DNA of 64,000 nucleotides from NCBI RefSeq assembly GCF_900108185.1, contig NZ_FNVA01000001.1, positions 992,001-1,056,000 on the forward strand, given 5' to 3'. Position numbers and translations under genes: made by a program. Origin of the DNA: Bryocella elongata. Lineage in GTDB: Bacteria; Acidobacteriota; Terriglobia; Terriglobales; Acidobacteriaceae. Below the pieces are notes generated by a model. That model was given only the letters and a program-made list of their open reading frames with translations. It ran no database searches and was not told the origin of the DNA. Of the stretch, positions 16,621 to 28,151 are shown one piece after another; position 1 is the stretch's first letter, and each line of letters opens with the position of its first letter.

Positions 16621-16662
16621 GTTTCGATATAATGAAATAGTATCGTACTCCGATACTGAAAC
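16621..16662 (+). promoter_or_regulatory. Putative promoter and hairpin between tolB and pal
   Basis: A perfect TATAAT occurs at 16628-16633, with no convincing -35 box at 15-19 bp upstream (a TTGGAA at 16608 is only 14 bp away). It is followed by an inverted repeat AGTATCG-TACTC-CGATACT (16639-16657), enclosed by an outer GTTTC/GAAAC pair (16621-16625 and 16658-16662). This could be an internal promoter giving extra pal-cpoB mRNA or a processing site. It is the only AT-rich patch in the operon. Confidence 0.35.
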
Positions 16663-16782
16663 CTTTGGCGCGGTCTGGCTCACCGCGCAAAATACTTCGG
16701 GACCGGGCAGCTACTGCGGGCACCGCGAAAGCGGATAGACCAATGGGACTGCAAATCTTGCAACAATCTAAGGATGATGCTC

Positions 16783-17568
16783 ATGGCGAACGAACGGAAG
16801 ACTGAGTTCATGAACGGGCAGAGGATGCGGACGGCAATCGTCGCCGGCGCAGCCGCTCTGCTGATGCTGACGGCGGCGGGCTGCAAGAAGAAGGTCAATG
16901 ACCTGCCCCCGGCGAATACCGAGGCGCCCAGCAGCGTTCCGGCCCCGACGGCCTCCATTTCGGCGGACCCGCTGGCAATCGACCTGGGCCAGTCCGTGGT
17001 GCTGAACTGGAGGACAACGAATGCCACGAGCGTGAGCATCGACGGCATCGGCCAGGTGAACGTCAACGGCACCACGACGGTGTCTCCAGCGAACTCGACC
17101 AACTTCCACCTGGTCGCGAAGGGTGACGGTGGTACGACGGAGGCCAACGTTCGCGTCACCGTGCGAATTCCCGAGGCGCCTACCGGGCCTACAGGAAACG
17201 ACGACGGCAATATGGGTTCCGAGGCAGAGTTCAAGGCCAACGTGAAGGATCTCTTCTTCGACTACGACAGCTACGAGCTCCGGCCCGACGCCCAGTCCTC
17301 GGTGTCATCTGCCGCTCGCTACCTGAACGCTCACCCCGCGGTGAAGGTGTTGGTCGCCGGCTACTGCGACGATCGCGGCTCCGCCGAGTACAACATCACC
17401 CTGGGTGAGAACCGCGCCAACTCGGCCAAGACCGCTCTCGTGAATGCCGGCGTGTCTCCGAATCGCGTCCGCGTTGTGAGCTATGGCAAAGAGCGCCAAT
17501 TCTGCACCGAGGAGTCCGAGAGCTGCTGGCAGCAGAATCGCCGGGATCAGTTCTCACTCGACCGCTAA
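16783..17568 (+). CDS. pal: Peptidoglycan-associated lipoprotein Pal
   Basis: Outer-membrane lipoprotein that tethers the outer membrane to peptidoglycan. The 261-aa protein has a lipoprotein signal with lipobox LTAAGC (Cys34), a linker, an Ig-like/beta-sandwich segment (about 55-125: ISADPLAIDLGQSVVLNWRTT, NFHLVAKG, VRVTV) and a C-terminal OmpA domain with LFFDYDSYELRPDAQ, VAGYCDDRGSAEYN, LGENRANSAK and NRRDQF. Of several in-frame ATGs the one at 16783 is chosen because AAGGA lies 8 nt upstream. The Ig-like insert makes it longer than the roughly 170-aa proteobacterial Pal. Confidence 0.93.
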   Translation: MANERKTEFMNGQRMRTAIVAGAAALLMLTAAGCKKKVNDLPPANTEAPSSVPAPTASISADPLAIDLGQSVVLNWRTTNATSVSIDGIGQVNVNGTTTVSPANSTNFHLVAKGDGGTTEANVRVTVRIPEAPTGPTGNDDGNMGSEAEFKANVKDLFFDYDSYELRPDAQSSVSSAARYLNAHPAVKVLVAGYCDDRGSAEYNITLGENRANSAKTALVNAGVSPNRVRVVSYGKERQFCTEESESCWQQNRRDQFSLDR

Positions 17569-17580
17569 CCGTTACGCCGG

Positions 17581-17599
17581 GCCGGTCATCTCGACCGGC
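17581..17599 (+). terminator. Hairpin after pal (attenuator or weak terminator)
   Basis: A perfect 7-bp stem GCCGGTC/GACCGGC with an ATCTC loop starts 12 bp after the pal stop. No U-tract follows, so it is more likely an mRNA-stabilising or partial termination hairpin between pal and cpoB than a strong terminator. Confidence 0.35.
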
Positions 17600-17779
17600 T
17601 CGGCGCGGAACTTCGTGCAGCAATCTCCATCGTGGCGCGCGTCTTCTGAGTTCCGACTGACGTGCGCCGCTTGCCTTACAGGCGTCCCATTGTGGACGAT
17701 GGTTGCAGAGATTCTTGACGCCGAGCGCACCCGCCTTCAGCTCGTTTCGCTGCAACCTGCCCAGGAGTGAAGACCCCCG

Positions 17780-18736
17780 ATGATGACCCAACGCCAACTC
17801 CGCACCACCTTTCGAAGCACAGCAGCCCTCGCAGTTCTGGGACTGAGTCTGTGCACGACACCTGCCCATGCCGTCAATAAAGACATGGTTCAGCTGCAGA
17901 CGCAGGTGCAGGAGCTGCAGGACGCCGTTGCCCGGCTGACCCAGGCCAATGACGAGCGCATGGGCGTTCTGAAGGACCTGGTGCAGCAGACTGCCGACTC
18001 CGTGAACAAGATGGCGGTGACGGTCAACGGACTCCAGCTCAAGCTGCAGAATGTGCAGGATGCAGAGTCCGCGAAGCATGACCAGCTCTCCGGCCAGATG
18101 CAGTCGTTGAATGATTCGGTAGACGAGTTGAAGGCCCGGCTGAATCGGATGGAGAAGGCGCTTGCTGATGTCCAGAGCCAGCAGGCTGCGGCAAACTCGA
18201 TCCTGCAGGGGCTTCCGCAGGGCGTCCAGCAAGGTGCGCCGCTGCCGGCGTCCGGAGGCGCTCCTGCTCCTGTAAACCCTCCACAGGGGGGCTTCGGCGG
18301 GCCGGCCCCCTCAGCGCCGCAAGCCGGAAACGACCCCGGCACGCAGTCGCCAAGCCCCGGGCTGTCGGCCGGCGACATGTACCACACCGCGTACGGTGAT
18401 TACGTTACGGCCAAGTACAGCCTGGCGACGACGGAGTTCACGAACCTCATTCAGGCTTATCCGAACGACAATCTCTCGGGAAACGCCTATTTCTACATCG
18501 GCGAGATGAACCTGCGTGGCAACAAGCCCAGCCCTGCCATCAAGGCGTATACGCAGGTCATCGACAACTACCCCGACAACTCCAAACTTCCTGCAGCCCG
18601 TCTCCATCGTGCCGAAGCGATGATCGCCATGAAGCAGCAGGAGAATGCCCAGCGCGAGCTGCGGGCGCTGATTCAGCGCTATCCCAACTCCCCAGAGGCA
18701 GTCCAGGCCCGTACCAAGCTCGCTTCCCTACGCTAA
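17780..18736 (+). CDS. cpoB: Cell division coordinator CpoB (YbgF)
   Basis: Periplasmic protein that coordinates Tol-Pal action with septal peptidoglycan synthesis. The 318-aa product has a signal peptide ending TPAHA, an N-terminal coiled coil (about 35-140, QLQTQVQELQDAVARLTQAN and later heptads), a Pro/Gly-rich linker (about 150-195) and three TPR-like repeats at the C-terminus (YVTAKYSLATTEFTNLIQAYPND, AIKAYTQVIDNYPD, AQRELRALIQRYPNSPEA). Last gene of the tol-pal operon; a strong hairpin follows 14 bp later. The second ATG (17783) is an alternative start. Confidence 0.92.
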   Translation: MMTQRQLRTTFRSTAALAVLGLSLCTTPAHAVNKDMVQLQTQVQELQDAVARLTQANDERMGVLKDLVQQTADSVNKMAVTVNGLQLKLQNVQDAESAKHDQLSGQMQSLNDSVDELKARLNRMEKALADVQSQQAAANSILQGLPQGVQQGAPLPASGGAPAPVNPPQGGFGGPAPSAPQAGNDPGTQSPSPGLSAGDMYHTAYGDYVTAKYSLATTEFTNLIQAYPNDNLSGNAYFYIGEMNLRGNKPSPAIKAYTQVIDNYPDNSKLPAARLHRAEAMIAMKQQENAQRELRALIQRYPNSPEAVQARTKLASLR

Positions 18737-18750
18737 GACGCTGAGTGAAT

Positions 18751-18784
18751 GACAAAGGCCACGGCGATTGCCGTGGCCTTTGTC
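18751..18784. terminator. Bidirectional terminator, 15-bp stem
   Basis: A perfect inverted repeat with arms 18751-18765 and 18770-18784 (GACAAAGGCCACGGC and its complement) and a GATT loop. The stem begins AAAGG and ends CCTTT. It sits between the convergent cpoB and the DapA-like gene and could serve both. Confidence 0.9.
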
Positions 18785-18814
18785 GTGACTTCATGCAGCG
18801 CCTCGGGGCGGAGC

Positions 18815-19852
18815 TCAGTTCCTGACGCTTCCCAGTGCCCGCTCAACGAGCTCTTTATCCGACGCCGTCAGCGGCACACGAGGAAGGCGTGGTGGGCCGC
18901 CGTAGTAGCCATTGAGGTCGCAGCCATACTTGATCGCGGCAATGCCTAACGCCGTTGCAGCGTCATCGACAGAGGCAAGTCGAGCCGCCTTGAGCGCGGC
19001 TAGCGCGGGGTCGCCATCCTTGAAGGCTGCAAAGACCTCGTGGCAGCCCTGCGGAGCGGATGCCGCGAGCGATGGCATCAGCCCGGGAACGCCAGCCTGC
19101 AGCAACTCCACGGCCCCGGTGATGCGGCCTGCGGCGATGATCTGAAAGCCAACTGCTCTGGTTCGCGTCTTGATCGCCGGGGCGGCAGGCGCAACCGCAA
19201 CCGCGGTTCCACCCACTTCACCGATGGTAACGAGGTTCGTCTGCACCGGTTCCACCCGTAGCATTCGGCGCGTCACCGGCTCAAAGATCGTCGTTACTGT
19301 GACATCGCGACGAATTTGGGCTGCGGCGGTGATGGCGGCAAATCGGTCCACGGTCAGGGCTGCGTCATACAGCCCGAGAACATTTGGGTGATGCGCCAGA
19401 GCCGCGGCCTCGGCGACGGACAGTGTCGCCCCGATGTTTGCGTCGCTGTAGAGCATGACAGGCAGCGGCGAGCCATCCGCGATAGCCCGGAACCACACGA
19501 GGCGCTCCTCCTGCTTAAGCGAGGCGGCATCCAGAGGCGCGGACACAAGCACGGCGTCGAAGCCTGCGGCCTCCGCCTGCACTGCGATGGCAAGCGCGGA
19601 CCTTACGCTCGTCCGTGGAAGCCCAGCGACGAGCACCTTCTCCTTCGCCGCGCATTCGACGATCGAGGCCAGAGACTCGGCGATCTCATTGTCGGAAAGC
19701 CCGTCGCCCTCACTGCCCGGGGCAAATGCGACCAGGGCTGAAGCAGGAGTCAGCGAATAGCGGCGGACGTTGTGCTCGAGCTTCCGCAGGTAGCTGCGCT
19801 GGTCGAGGTAGAACGGCGCGGTCAATGGGACGTGGATTCCGGATATCAACAT
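18815..19852 (-). CDS. DapA-family protein lacking the Schiff-base lysine
   Basis: A 345-aa protein with the dihydrodipicolinate synthase/N-acetylneuraminate lyase barrel layout: GIHVPLTAPF at the start, LVAGLPRTSVRSALAIAVQAEAAGFDAVLV, then LPVMLYSDANIGATLS and HPNVLGLYDA. In active enzymes the last motif reads G-[IVL]-K-[ED]-A with the catalytic lysine; here Tyr162 occupies that position. The conserved tyrosine region (LYSDA) is also altered from YN. It therefore probably does not do the normal aldolase chemistry. There is no operon partner: it is convergent with cpoB and divergent from a small membrane protein. A non-catalytic role or different chemistry is possible. Confidence 0.8.
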   Translation of the reverse strand: MLISGIHVPLTAPFYLDQRSYLRKLEHNVRRYSLTPASALVAFAPGSEGDGLSDNEIAESLASIVECAAKEKVLVAGLPRTSVRSALAIAVQAEAAGFDAVLVSAPLDAASLKQEERLVWFRAIADGSPLPVMLYSDANIGATLSVAEAAALAHHPNVLGLYDAALTVDRFAAITAAAQIRRDVTVTTIFEPVTRRMLRVEPVQTNLVTIGEVGGTAVAVAPAAPAIKTRTRAVGFQIIAAGRITGAVELLQAGVPGLMPSLAASAPQGCHEVFAAFKDGDPALAALKAARLASVDDAATALGIAAIKYGCDLNGYYGGPPRLPRVPLTASDKELVERALGSVRN

Positions 19853-19907
19853 AATGTGTCATTCCCAGTTTAGTCCGGTGCATCCTAATCTGAGAGACGG
19901 GTGTTCG

Positions 19908-20411
19908 ATGAGCGGCGGAGCTGAGGATAAATACAACAAGTCAATGGGTGACCTGGGGCGCGAGGCATCGTGGTTCGCGGGCCATAACCTCATCGCCGTG
20001 TTCGTCGTCTTGGTTCTCGTTATCGGGGTCGGCATCACACGTCCAGATCCGACTGCCGCCGGCCCGAAGCTCACCCTCACCGCGTTGAGCTTTGCCGTCG
20101 CCACCATCGTCGGCGCACTCGTGGCCCGGTTTACGGGCAACAATGGCGGCCGGTACGTGTGGATTGCAGGATTGATTGTGTTACTCGGCGCTTCGGTGTG
20201 GGTCATCGATCTGCAGACCGGACCGGGACTCTGTGCCGAGTGTGGCCCTGGGCATCTCCTGCTCAGAATCTGGCGCACCTTCTTCGACTTCTATCATGGC
20301 AGCGGACTCATGGATGGTGCGGGTCCGCTCGTCGGCTGCTGGATTCCGGTCGCGATGGTCGGCTACGCCATAGGCTCTGCGCTGGGAGCGACGAAGCGCG
20401 TTGAAGTCTAG
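19908..20411 (+). CDS. Small membrane protein of unknown function
   Basis: A 167-aa protein that I do not recognise. After a short hydrophilic N-terminus (MSGGAEDKYNKSMGDLG) it has about four hydrophobic segments: NLIAVFVVLVLVIGVGI, LTLTALSFAVATIVGALVA, YVWIAGLIVLLGASVWVI and a C-terminal LVGCWIPVAMVGYAIGSALG. Two cysteines lie in the loop GLCAECGPGHLL. The frame is open 18 codons further upstream; the ATG at 19908 is chosen for its GAGA-rich upstream region and its N-terminal composition. It is divergent from the DapA-like gene and ends at a strong hairpin shared with carB. Confidence 0.65.
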   Translation: MSGGAEDKYNKSMGDLGREASWFAGHNLIAVFVVLVLVIGVGITRPDPTAAGPKLTLTALSFAVATIVGALVARFTGNNGGRYVWIAGLIVLLGASVWVIDLQTGPGLCAECGPGHLLLRIWRTFFDFYHGSGLMDGAGPLVGCWIPVAMVGYAIGSALGATKRVEV

Positions 20412-20438
20412 CTGAAGATCCGGGTTCAGTTAAAAATG

Positions 20439-20468
20439 AAGCGGCGCATCCGATGGGATGCGCCGCTT
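20439..20468. terminator. Bidirectional terminator, 13-bp stem
   Basis: A perfect stem AAGCGGCGCATCC (20439-20451), GATG loop and complementary arm (20456-20468), flanked on the left by an A-run (20432-20436). It sits between the convergent membrane-protein gene and carB and can act in both directions; the A-run gives a U-tract for the carB transcript. Confidence 0.9.
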
Positions 20469-20483
20469 TGCGTTGGAGTGAGT

Positions 20484-23770
<3,287 letters not shown>

Positions 23771-23771
<1 letters not shown>

Positions 23772-24907
23772 TACTTCTTCCAATCCTCCATCAGCGTCCG
23801 GAACTGCTTGAACAGGTAGTGCGAGTCATGCGGTCCGGGTGAGGCTTCGGGGTGATACTGCACGCTGAACATCGGGTCGGTCTTGTGCTTCAGGCCGGCC
23901 AGCGTCTGGTCGTTCAGGTTGATGTGCGTCTGCTCGACGTCGTCGGGCAGGGTGGCGGGATCGACGTTGAAGTTGTGGTTCTGCGCGGTGATCTCGACCT
24001 TGCCCGTCTCGAGGTTCTTGATGGGGTGGTTGCCGCCGTGGTGGCCGAACTTCAGCTTGTAGGTCTTGCCGCCCAGCGCAAGGCCGAAGATCTGGTGCCC
24101 GAGGCAGATGCCGAAGATCGGCTTCTTGCCCTGCAAGTCCTGGACATTCTTGATCGCGTAATCGAGTGGCTCTGGATCGCCGGGGCCGTTGGAGAAGAAC
24201 ACGCCGTCCGGATTCATCGCGAGGACATCCGCAGCGGACGTCTTGGCCGGGACCACGGTGACCTTGCAGTTCTCGCGGGCCAGCATGCGCAGGATGTTCT
24301 GCTTGATGCCGAAGTCATACGCCACGACGTGCAGCTTGTCCTTCGCGGTGGCATCGTTGGCCGGCAGGAACGCGTCGCCGGTCTCATTCTTCGGCTCGGA
24401 CGAATCCCAGGTGTAGCTCTGCTTGGTCGAGACGACGCTGGCGAGATCGGTGCCGCTCATCACGTGCAGTGCGCGAGCTTTCGCCACCAGCGCGTCGGGA
24501 TCAGACACGTTGGTCGACAGGCAGCCACGCAGGCAGCCGTTGGCGCGCAGGTGCCGCACCACGGCGCGGGTGTCGATCTCGGAGATGACAGGAACACCGG
24601 TGCGCTCGAGGTATTCGTCAGCGACCTCGGTCGATCGCCAGTTCGAACTGACCGGCGAGAACTCTCGGACGACCAGACCTTCGATGTACGGGCGCACGGA
24701 TTCGGCGTCAGAGGGGGATGTGCCGTAATTCCCGATGTGGGGATTGGTGAGTACGACGATCTGACCTGCATACGAGGGATCGGTAAAGATCTCCTGGTAG
24801 CCAGTCAGCGATGTGTTGAAGACCACCTCTCCGACGCGCTCCACGGCAGCGCCGTGAGCCTTACCGCGGAAAAGGCGTCCGTCTTCGAGGGCAAGGATAG
24901 CCTGCAT
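23771..24907 (-). CDS. carA: Carbamoyl phosphate synthase small (glutaminase) subunit
   Basis: Hydrolyses glutamine and passes ammonia to CarB. The 378-aa protein starts [19 protein letters not shown], preceded by GGGGAG five bases before the ATG at 24905-24907. The N-terminal domain has [19 protein letters not shown]; the class I glutaminase domain has the nucleophile cysteine in [10 protein letters not shown] and the His/Glu pair in [11 protein letters not shown]. Upstream (24908-25062) is a short promoter region without a recognisable attenuator or PyrR site. Confidence 0.97.
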
Positions 24908-25062
24908 GGGCTCTCCCCTTTCGGGCGGATTCAATCGATTTTAGCAGTCCAGAGAGAGGAATGCAGCGAGGGGGCGAGTTTCCGCCAATTTGTTTCGCGA
25001 AGTTCACGCGAAGGGTTCGCCCGCACAGTCTCTTGGATGAGCTTCCACTCTCTCCAGACGCA

Positions 25063-25091
25063 CAAAGGCCCGGCAAACTGCCGGGCCTTTG
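25063..25091 (-). terminator. Terminator of the His-rich peptide gene
   Basis: A perfect 12-bp stem CAAAGGCCCGGC (25063-25074) with an AAACT loop and complementary arm 25080-25091. It lies 20 bp after the stop of the small peptide gene on the minus strand and separates it from carAB downstream. There is no U-tract beyond the TTT inside the stem. Confidence 0.85.
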
Positions 25092-25111
25092 CTTGGACGA
25101 GATGGCCGGGA

Positions 25112-25243
25112 CTAGCTCCAACGGCAATGACGGTGGTGGTGGCTATACCAGCAGTGCCTGTGGCGATGCTCCTGTGCCTGGGCGGGATTGAAGGCGCCTG
25201 CCAGCAACAGCAGCGCAGCGAGGGAGAGGAATACACGCTTCAT
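25112..25243 (-). CDS. Secreted 43-aa His/Cys/Trp-rich peptide
   Basis: A small gene missed by length filters. From the ATG at 25241-25243 it encodes 43 residues: a textbook signal peptide (MKRVFLSLAALLLLAGAF then NPAQA, cleavage after residue 23) and a 20-residue mature part of composition 7 His, 4 Arg, 2 Cys, 2 Trp plus Tyr, with motifs HRHRHCWYS and HHHRHCRWS. AGGAG lies nine bases before the ATG and a strong hairpin follows the stop, so it has its own expression signals. The two related HxxHC/HRHC halves look like a tandem motif. A periplasmic or extracellular metal-binding role is an inference from composition. Confidence 0.75.
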   Translation of the reverse strand: MKRVFLSLAALLLLAGAFNPAQAQEHRHRHCWYSHHHRHCRWS

Positions 25244-25545
25244 GGGATGGTTCTCCTGGTTGGGGCACACCTTGTAGAGTCTGCGCCTGTGTTCGAAAGC
25301 TTTGCGATGAACGAGTGACCGGATTCAAGCTCTGCTCAGGAGGTTCACCACCTCCAGCCCGTCGATGTCTTCAACGCTAGTGGGTAAGAGACAAAACTCC
25401 GTTCCTGGGTTTGCCGTGGAGAAGGGTTTATTCCCGTAAAGCTCGAATGGTGCGGATTCGCTTATACAGCGTGGTTCGCGTGCAACCGCAGCTGCCTGCA
25501 CCGCATCAATGCGACGGCGCGTGAGATGCTAGAAGAGTCACGAGC
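25244..25545. other. Divergent intergenic region, no gene seen
   Basis: These 302 bp separate the minus-strand peptide gene from the plus-strand hydrolase-like gene and must hold both promoters. The only structure I see is a 6-bp hairpin GGAGGT-TCACC-ACCTCC at 25339-25355, whose left arm would hide a Shine-Dalgarno-like sequence. I could not assign promoter boxes with confidence. Confidence 0.5.
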
Positions 25546-26487
25546 ATGTCCAGCCGAACCTCCCAGCGCAGCCCCTCCACCCGACAGAAGCCCGCCCGCC
25601 CCGAGGCGTCTGCCACTCAAACGCCGAAGCAGGTGTTCGAGATCGTGCATCCGCTGTGGATCGCGAAGATGCTGGGCGGCATGGTGGTGCTTGCGCTGTT
25701 TTGTGCGCAACTGCTCGTCTGCTACGTGTTCTACAAGACGCAATGGCAATATGTGCTGAAGCCCTCCCGCGCGGTGCTTTCCACGCCGGCCAGGGACGGT
25801 CTCGCCTTCGACGAAGTTCGCTTCGGCGTGGACGCATCGGGCGAGCCCCAGCTTGATGGCTGGTGGATGCCTGCGCCTTCGAGCGCGGCGAATACAGTCC
25901 TCTTTCTGCACTCCGGCGACGGCTCGATGAGCGACGCGCTCCCATCAGCGCAGATGCTTCATGACTCCGGGCTCAACGTGCTGCTCTTCGACTACCGCGG
26001 CTTCGGCAAGAGTGGTGGGCGTCATCCGACGCAGCAACTGATGCAGACCGATGCCGAGAACGCCCTGAACTACCTGAGTGGGACCCGCGGGATCGCCCCG
26101 AAGCAGATTGTGGTGTTTGGAACAGGCCTGGGCGCTGCGATCGCTGTGCATCTATGCCAGAAGCATCCTGAGATTCCTGCGCTCGTTTTGCTGAACGGTG
26201 ATGGTGACCTGCGTGATCGCGTAGAACATGACCGCCGCGTGCGGATCGTTCCTGTCGGCATGCTCTTCGATCAGGATTTCGCGCTGGCGGCTCCCCTTGC
26301 AGCGCTCACCACGCCGAAGCTGCTGATCTCGACGAACAGCAGCCGCGCCCCTGTCGCGTTCTCTGGCGCGCATGATCCGAAGACCACCGTCGAGTTAAAC
26401 GTCGGCGACACTGCTGCAATACATGCTGCGCTGGCACGCTTCCTCGACCAATATGTCGCGCAACCGACACCCGTTCTCGGGAAATAG
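25546..26487 (+). CDS. Membrane-anchored alpha/beta-hydrolase-fold protein, nucleophile replaced
   Basis: A 313-aa protein of the BEM46/YqkD-like alpha/beta hydrolase type. It has a basic cytoplasmic N-terminus (1-38), one membrane helix (about 40-62) and an extracytoplasmic hydrolase domain with DGWWMPAP, VLFLHSGDGS, LLFDYRGFGKSGG and the elbow VVFGTGLGAAIAVHL. The elbow normally reads GxSxG; here it is GTGLG with Gly194 in the serine position. A His remains in FSGAHDP. It is probably not an active serine hydrolase, or uses another residue. It stands alone, divergent from the His-rich peptide gene. Confidence 0.8.
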   Translation: MSSRTSQRSPSTRQKPARPEASATQTPKQVFEIVHPLWIAKMLGGMVVLALFCAQLLVCYVFYKTQWQYVLKPSRAVLSTPARDGLAFDEVRFGVDASGEPQLDGWWMPAPSSAANTVLFLHSGDGSMSDALPSAQMLHDSGLNVLLFDYRGFGKSGGRHPTQQLMQTDAENALNYLSGTRGIAPKQIVVFGTGLGAAIAVHLCQKHPEIPALVLLNGDGDLRDRVEHDRRVRIVPVGMLFDQDFALAAPLAALTTPKLLISTNSSRAPVAFSGAHDPKTTVELNVGDTAAIHAALARFLDQYVAQPTPVLGK

Positions 26488-26834
26488 TCCAGTTCCAATC
26501 GGCTTTTCGCTTTTCTCCTGTTCGCCGCCCTAAAGGCATAGCGCCCCCGGTGTTCCGGGGGCACTACGAAAGGTAGGGGAGGGTTATGCGGATAGGGGAA
26601 GCCGGTTGCCGATGGGAGTGCTGGGCCGGCTATCTGGTTATGCCGCGCTCATCGCGCCGCACATGGAATATGACGGTAATATCCGGGAAAAGTTGTGTGG
26701 ACAATGGCCCTTTGGTGGAACCAATCGTGCCACTCTGGAACGTTGCCTGAATCCTGCCGCCGTTTCGTGATCCTTTTGTAATTGCGATCAAACTTCGTGC
26801 CCGTGATCGCCATCACCCGCCCTGGCTGCAGGCG
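26488..26834. other. Convergent intergenic region with a GC hairpin
   Basis: A 347-bp space between the converging hydrolase-like and DUF1501 genes. It contains one 8-bp hairpin GCCCCCGG-TGTT-CCGGGGGC (26543-26562) that may terminate the plus-strand transcript although no U-tract follows. The remainder shows no open frame with a plausible start, no tRNA-like fold and no repeats that I could find. Confidence 0.5.
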
Positions 26835-28151
26835 TTACACGAAGTTCAGGAACGTCGACTGGTTGACCTTCGAACCGGGAAAGACGCGTTCCATATCGCG
26901 GGAACCGAGCGATCGGAACGCGGCTTCACCCAGCACATTGCGGAAGTCCGTCGTCACCTTGAGGTCGCGACCTTCGTTAAGCTGTTCGTTCGAGAGCCCA
27001 GGCCACTTCCCGTAGACCTTGCCACCTTTTACCTGTCCGCCCAGCACGAACATCACATTCGCATGTCCATGATCGGTGCCACCGGTACCGTTTTGCCGTG
27101 CGGTGCGGCCGAACTCGCTCATGGTCACCAGTGTGATGTTCTCGGCTTCGTCTCCCATGTCGGTCCAGAAGGCGGCAATCGACTTCGAGAACTCCGTCAG
27201 ACGATTGGCAAGCTGGCCCGTCGCGGCTCCCTGGTTCTGGTGCGTGTCCCAGCCGCCGATGTCGGCAAAGGCGGCTTCGACGCCAAGGTTCGCCTTCATG
27301 AGTTGAGCAATCTGCTTGAGGCTGTTGCCAAAGGGGGCGTTGGGATAGTTCGCTCCAGCAGCCGGTGTGTAGTGTGCCGGGTCTGCGGCCTTCAGCATTC
27401 GCACGGCCTCAAAGGTCTCCTGCCCGGTCCCGTGCAGCATCGCGTCGGTACTCTGGTCGTACATGGCCTGGAAGGCATTTGAGATCGGCGACGTCTGCGG
27501 CCCGCGGCCCGCGACCGAAAAGTCCTGAAGGTTGGCAACGGCGATTGCCGGGATCTTTCCCTGCAGCGTGCGCGGGACCTGCGTGCCCAGAGCCACCGCG
27601 CGGAAGGCTGTCGCATTCGACTGCGGTGCATCGATGAGAGCGCGATTCAACCAGCCGTCCTGCGTTACTTTCACGCCGGGCGTGCCGGACTCCATGTAGT
27701 CCTGGGCGTCGAAGTGGGAGCGGGATGGGTCAGGCGAACCTGCGGCGTGGATGATGGCGAGGTGACCCTGGTCGTAAAGCGGCTTCAGGGGAGCCATCGA
27801 AGGGTGCAGGCCAAAGAAGCCATTGAGATCGACGACATCCTTCTGCTGGATCGCGATCGAGGGCCGCATCGCGTAGTAGTTCTTCTCGGCATAGGGTACG
27901 ACGACGTTCAGGCCGTCGCAGGCCCCGCGCTGAAAGACGACGACGAGCTTCTTGTTCGCAGCCGCGGCGCGATCCATCTCTGCGTAGATCGACCGCGTGA
28001 GGAACGCCGGAACCACCGAGGTTCCCACCAGGGCCAGAGCGCCATTGCGCATGAAGGCCCGGCGGCTCACACGGTTGCGACGCTCCAGATCTCGTCCGTG
28101 CATGTCACATCCCCAGTCGCTCGAGTCGGTGAAGAGGTTCCTGATGGACAT
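26835..28151 (-). CDS. DUF1501 (sulfatase-like) twin-arginine protein
   Basis: A 438-aa protein of the DUF1501 family, related to the sulfatase/alkaline phosphatase fold. The N-terminus has a Tat-type signal SRRAFMRNGALALVGTSVV (RR at residues 30-31). Family landmarks are LVVVFQRGACDGLNVVVPY, FGLHPSMAPLKPLYDQGHLAIIHAAGS, GWDTHQNQGA and MSEFGRTARQNGTGGTDHGHANVMFVLGG. The ATG at 28149-28151 is chosen; the frame is open 111 codons upstream but without a signal. It follows the DUF1800 gene by 124 bp; the two families are nearly always paired. Function is unknown, probably periplasmic or exported folded. Confidence 0.9.
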   Translation of the reverse strand: MSIRNLFTDSSDWGCDMHGRDLERRNRVSRRAFMRNGALALVGTSVVPAFLTRSIYAEMDRAAAANKKLVVVFQRGACDGLNVVVPYAEKNYYAMRPSIAIQQKDVVDLNGFFGLHPSMAPLKPLYDQGHLAIIHAAGSPDPSRSHFDAQDYMESGTPGVKVTQDGWLNRALIDAPQSNATAFRAVALGTQVPRTLQGKIPAIAVANLQDFSVAGRGPQTSPISNAFQAMYDQSTDAMLHGTGQETFEAVRMLKAADPAHYTPAAGANYPNAPFGNSLKQIAQLMKANLGVEAAFADIGGWDTHQNQGAATGQLANRLTEFSKSIAAFWTDMGDEAENITLVTMSEFGRTARQNGTGGTDHGHANVMFVLGGQVKGGKVYGKWPGLSNEQLNEGRDLKVTTDFRNVLGEAAFRSLGSRDMERVFPGSKVNQSTFLNFV

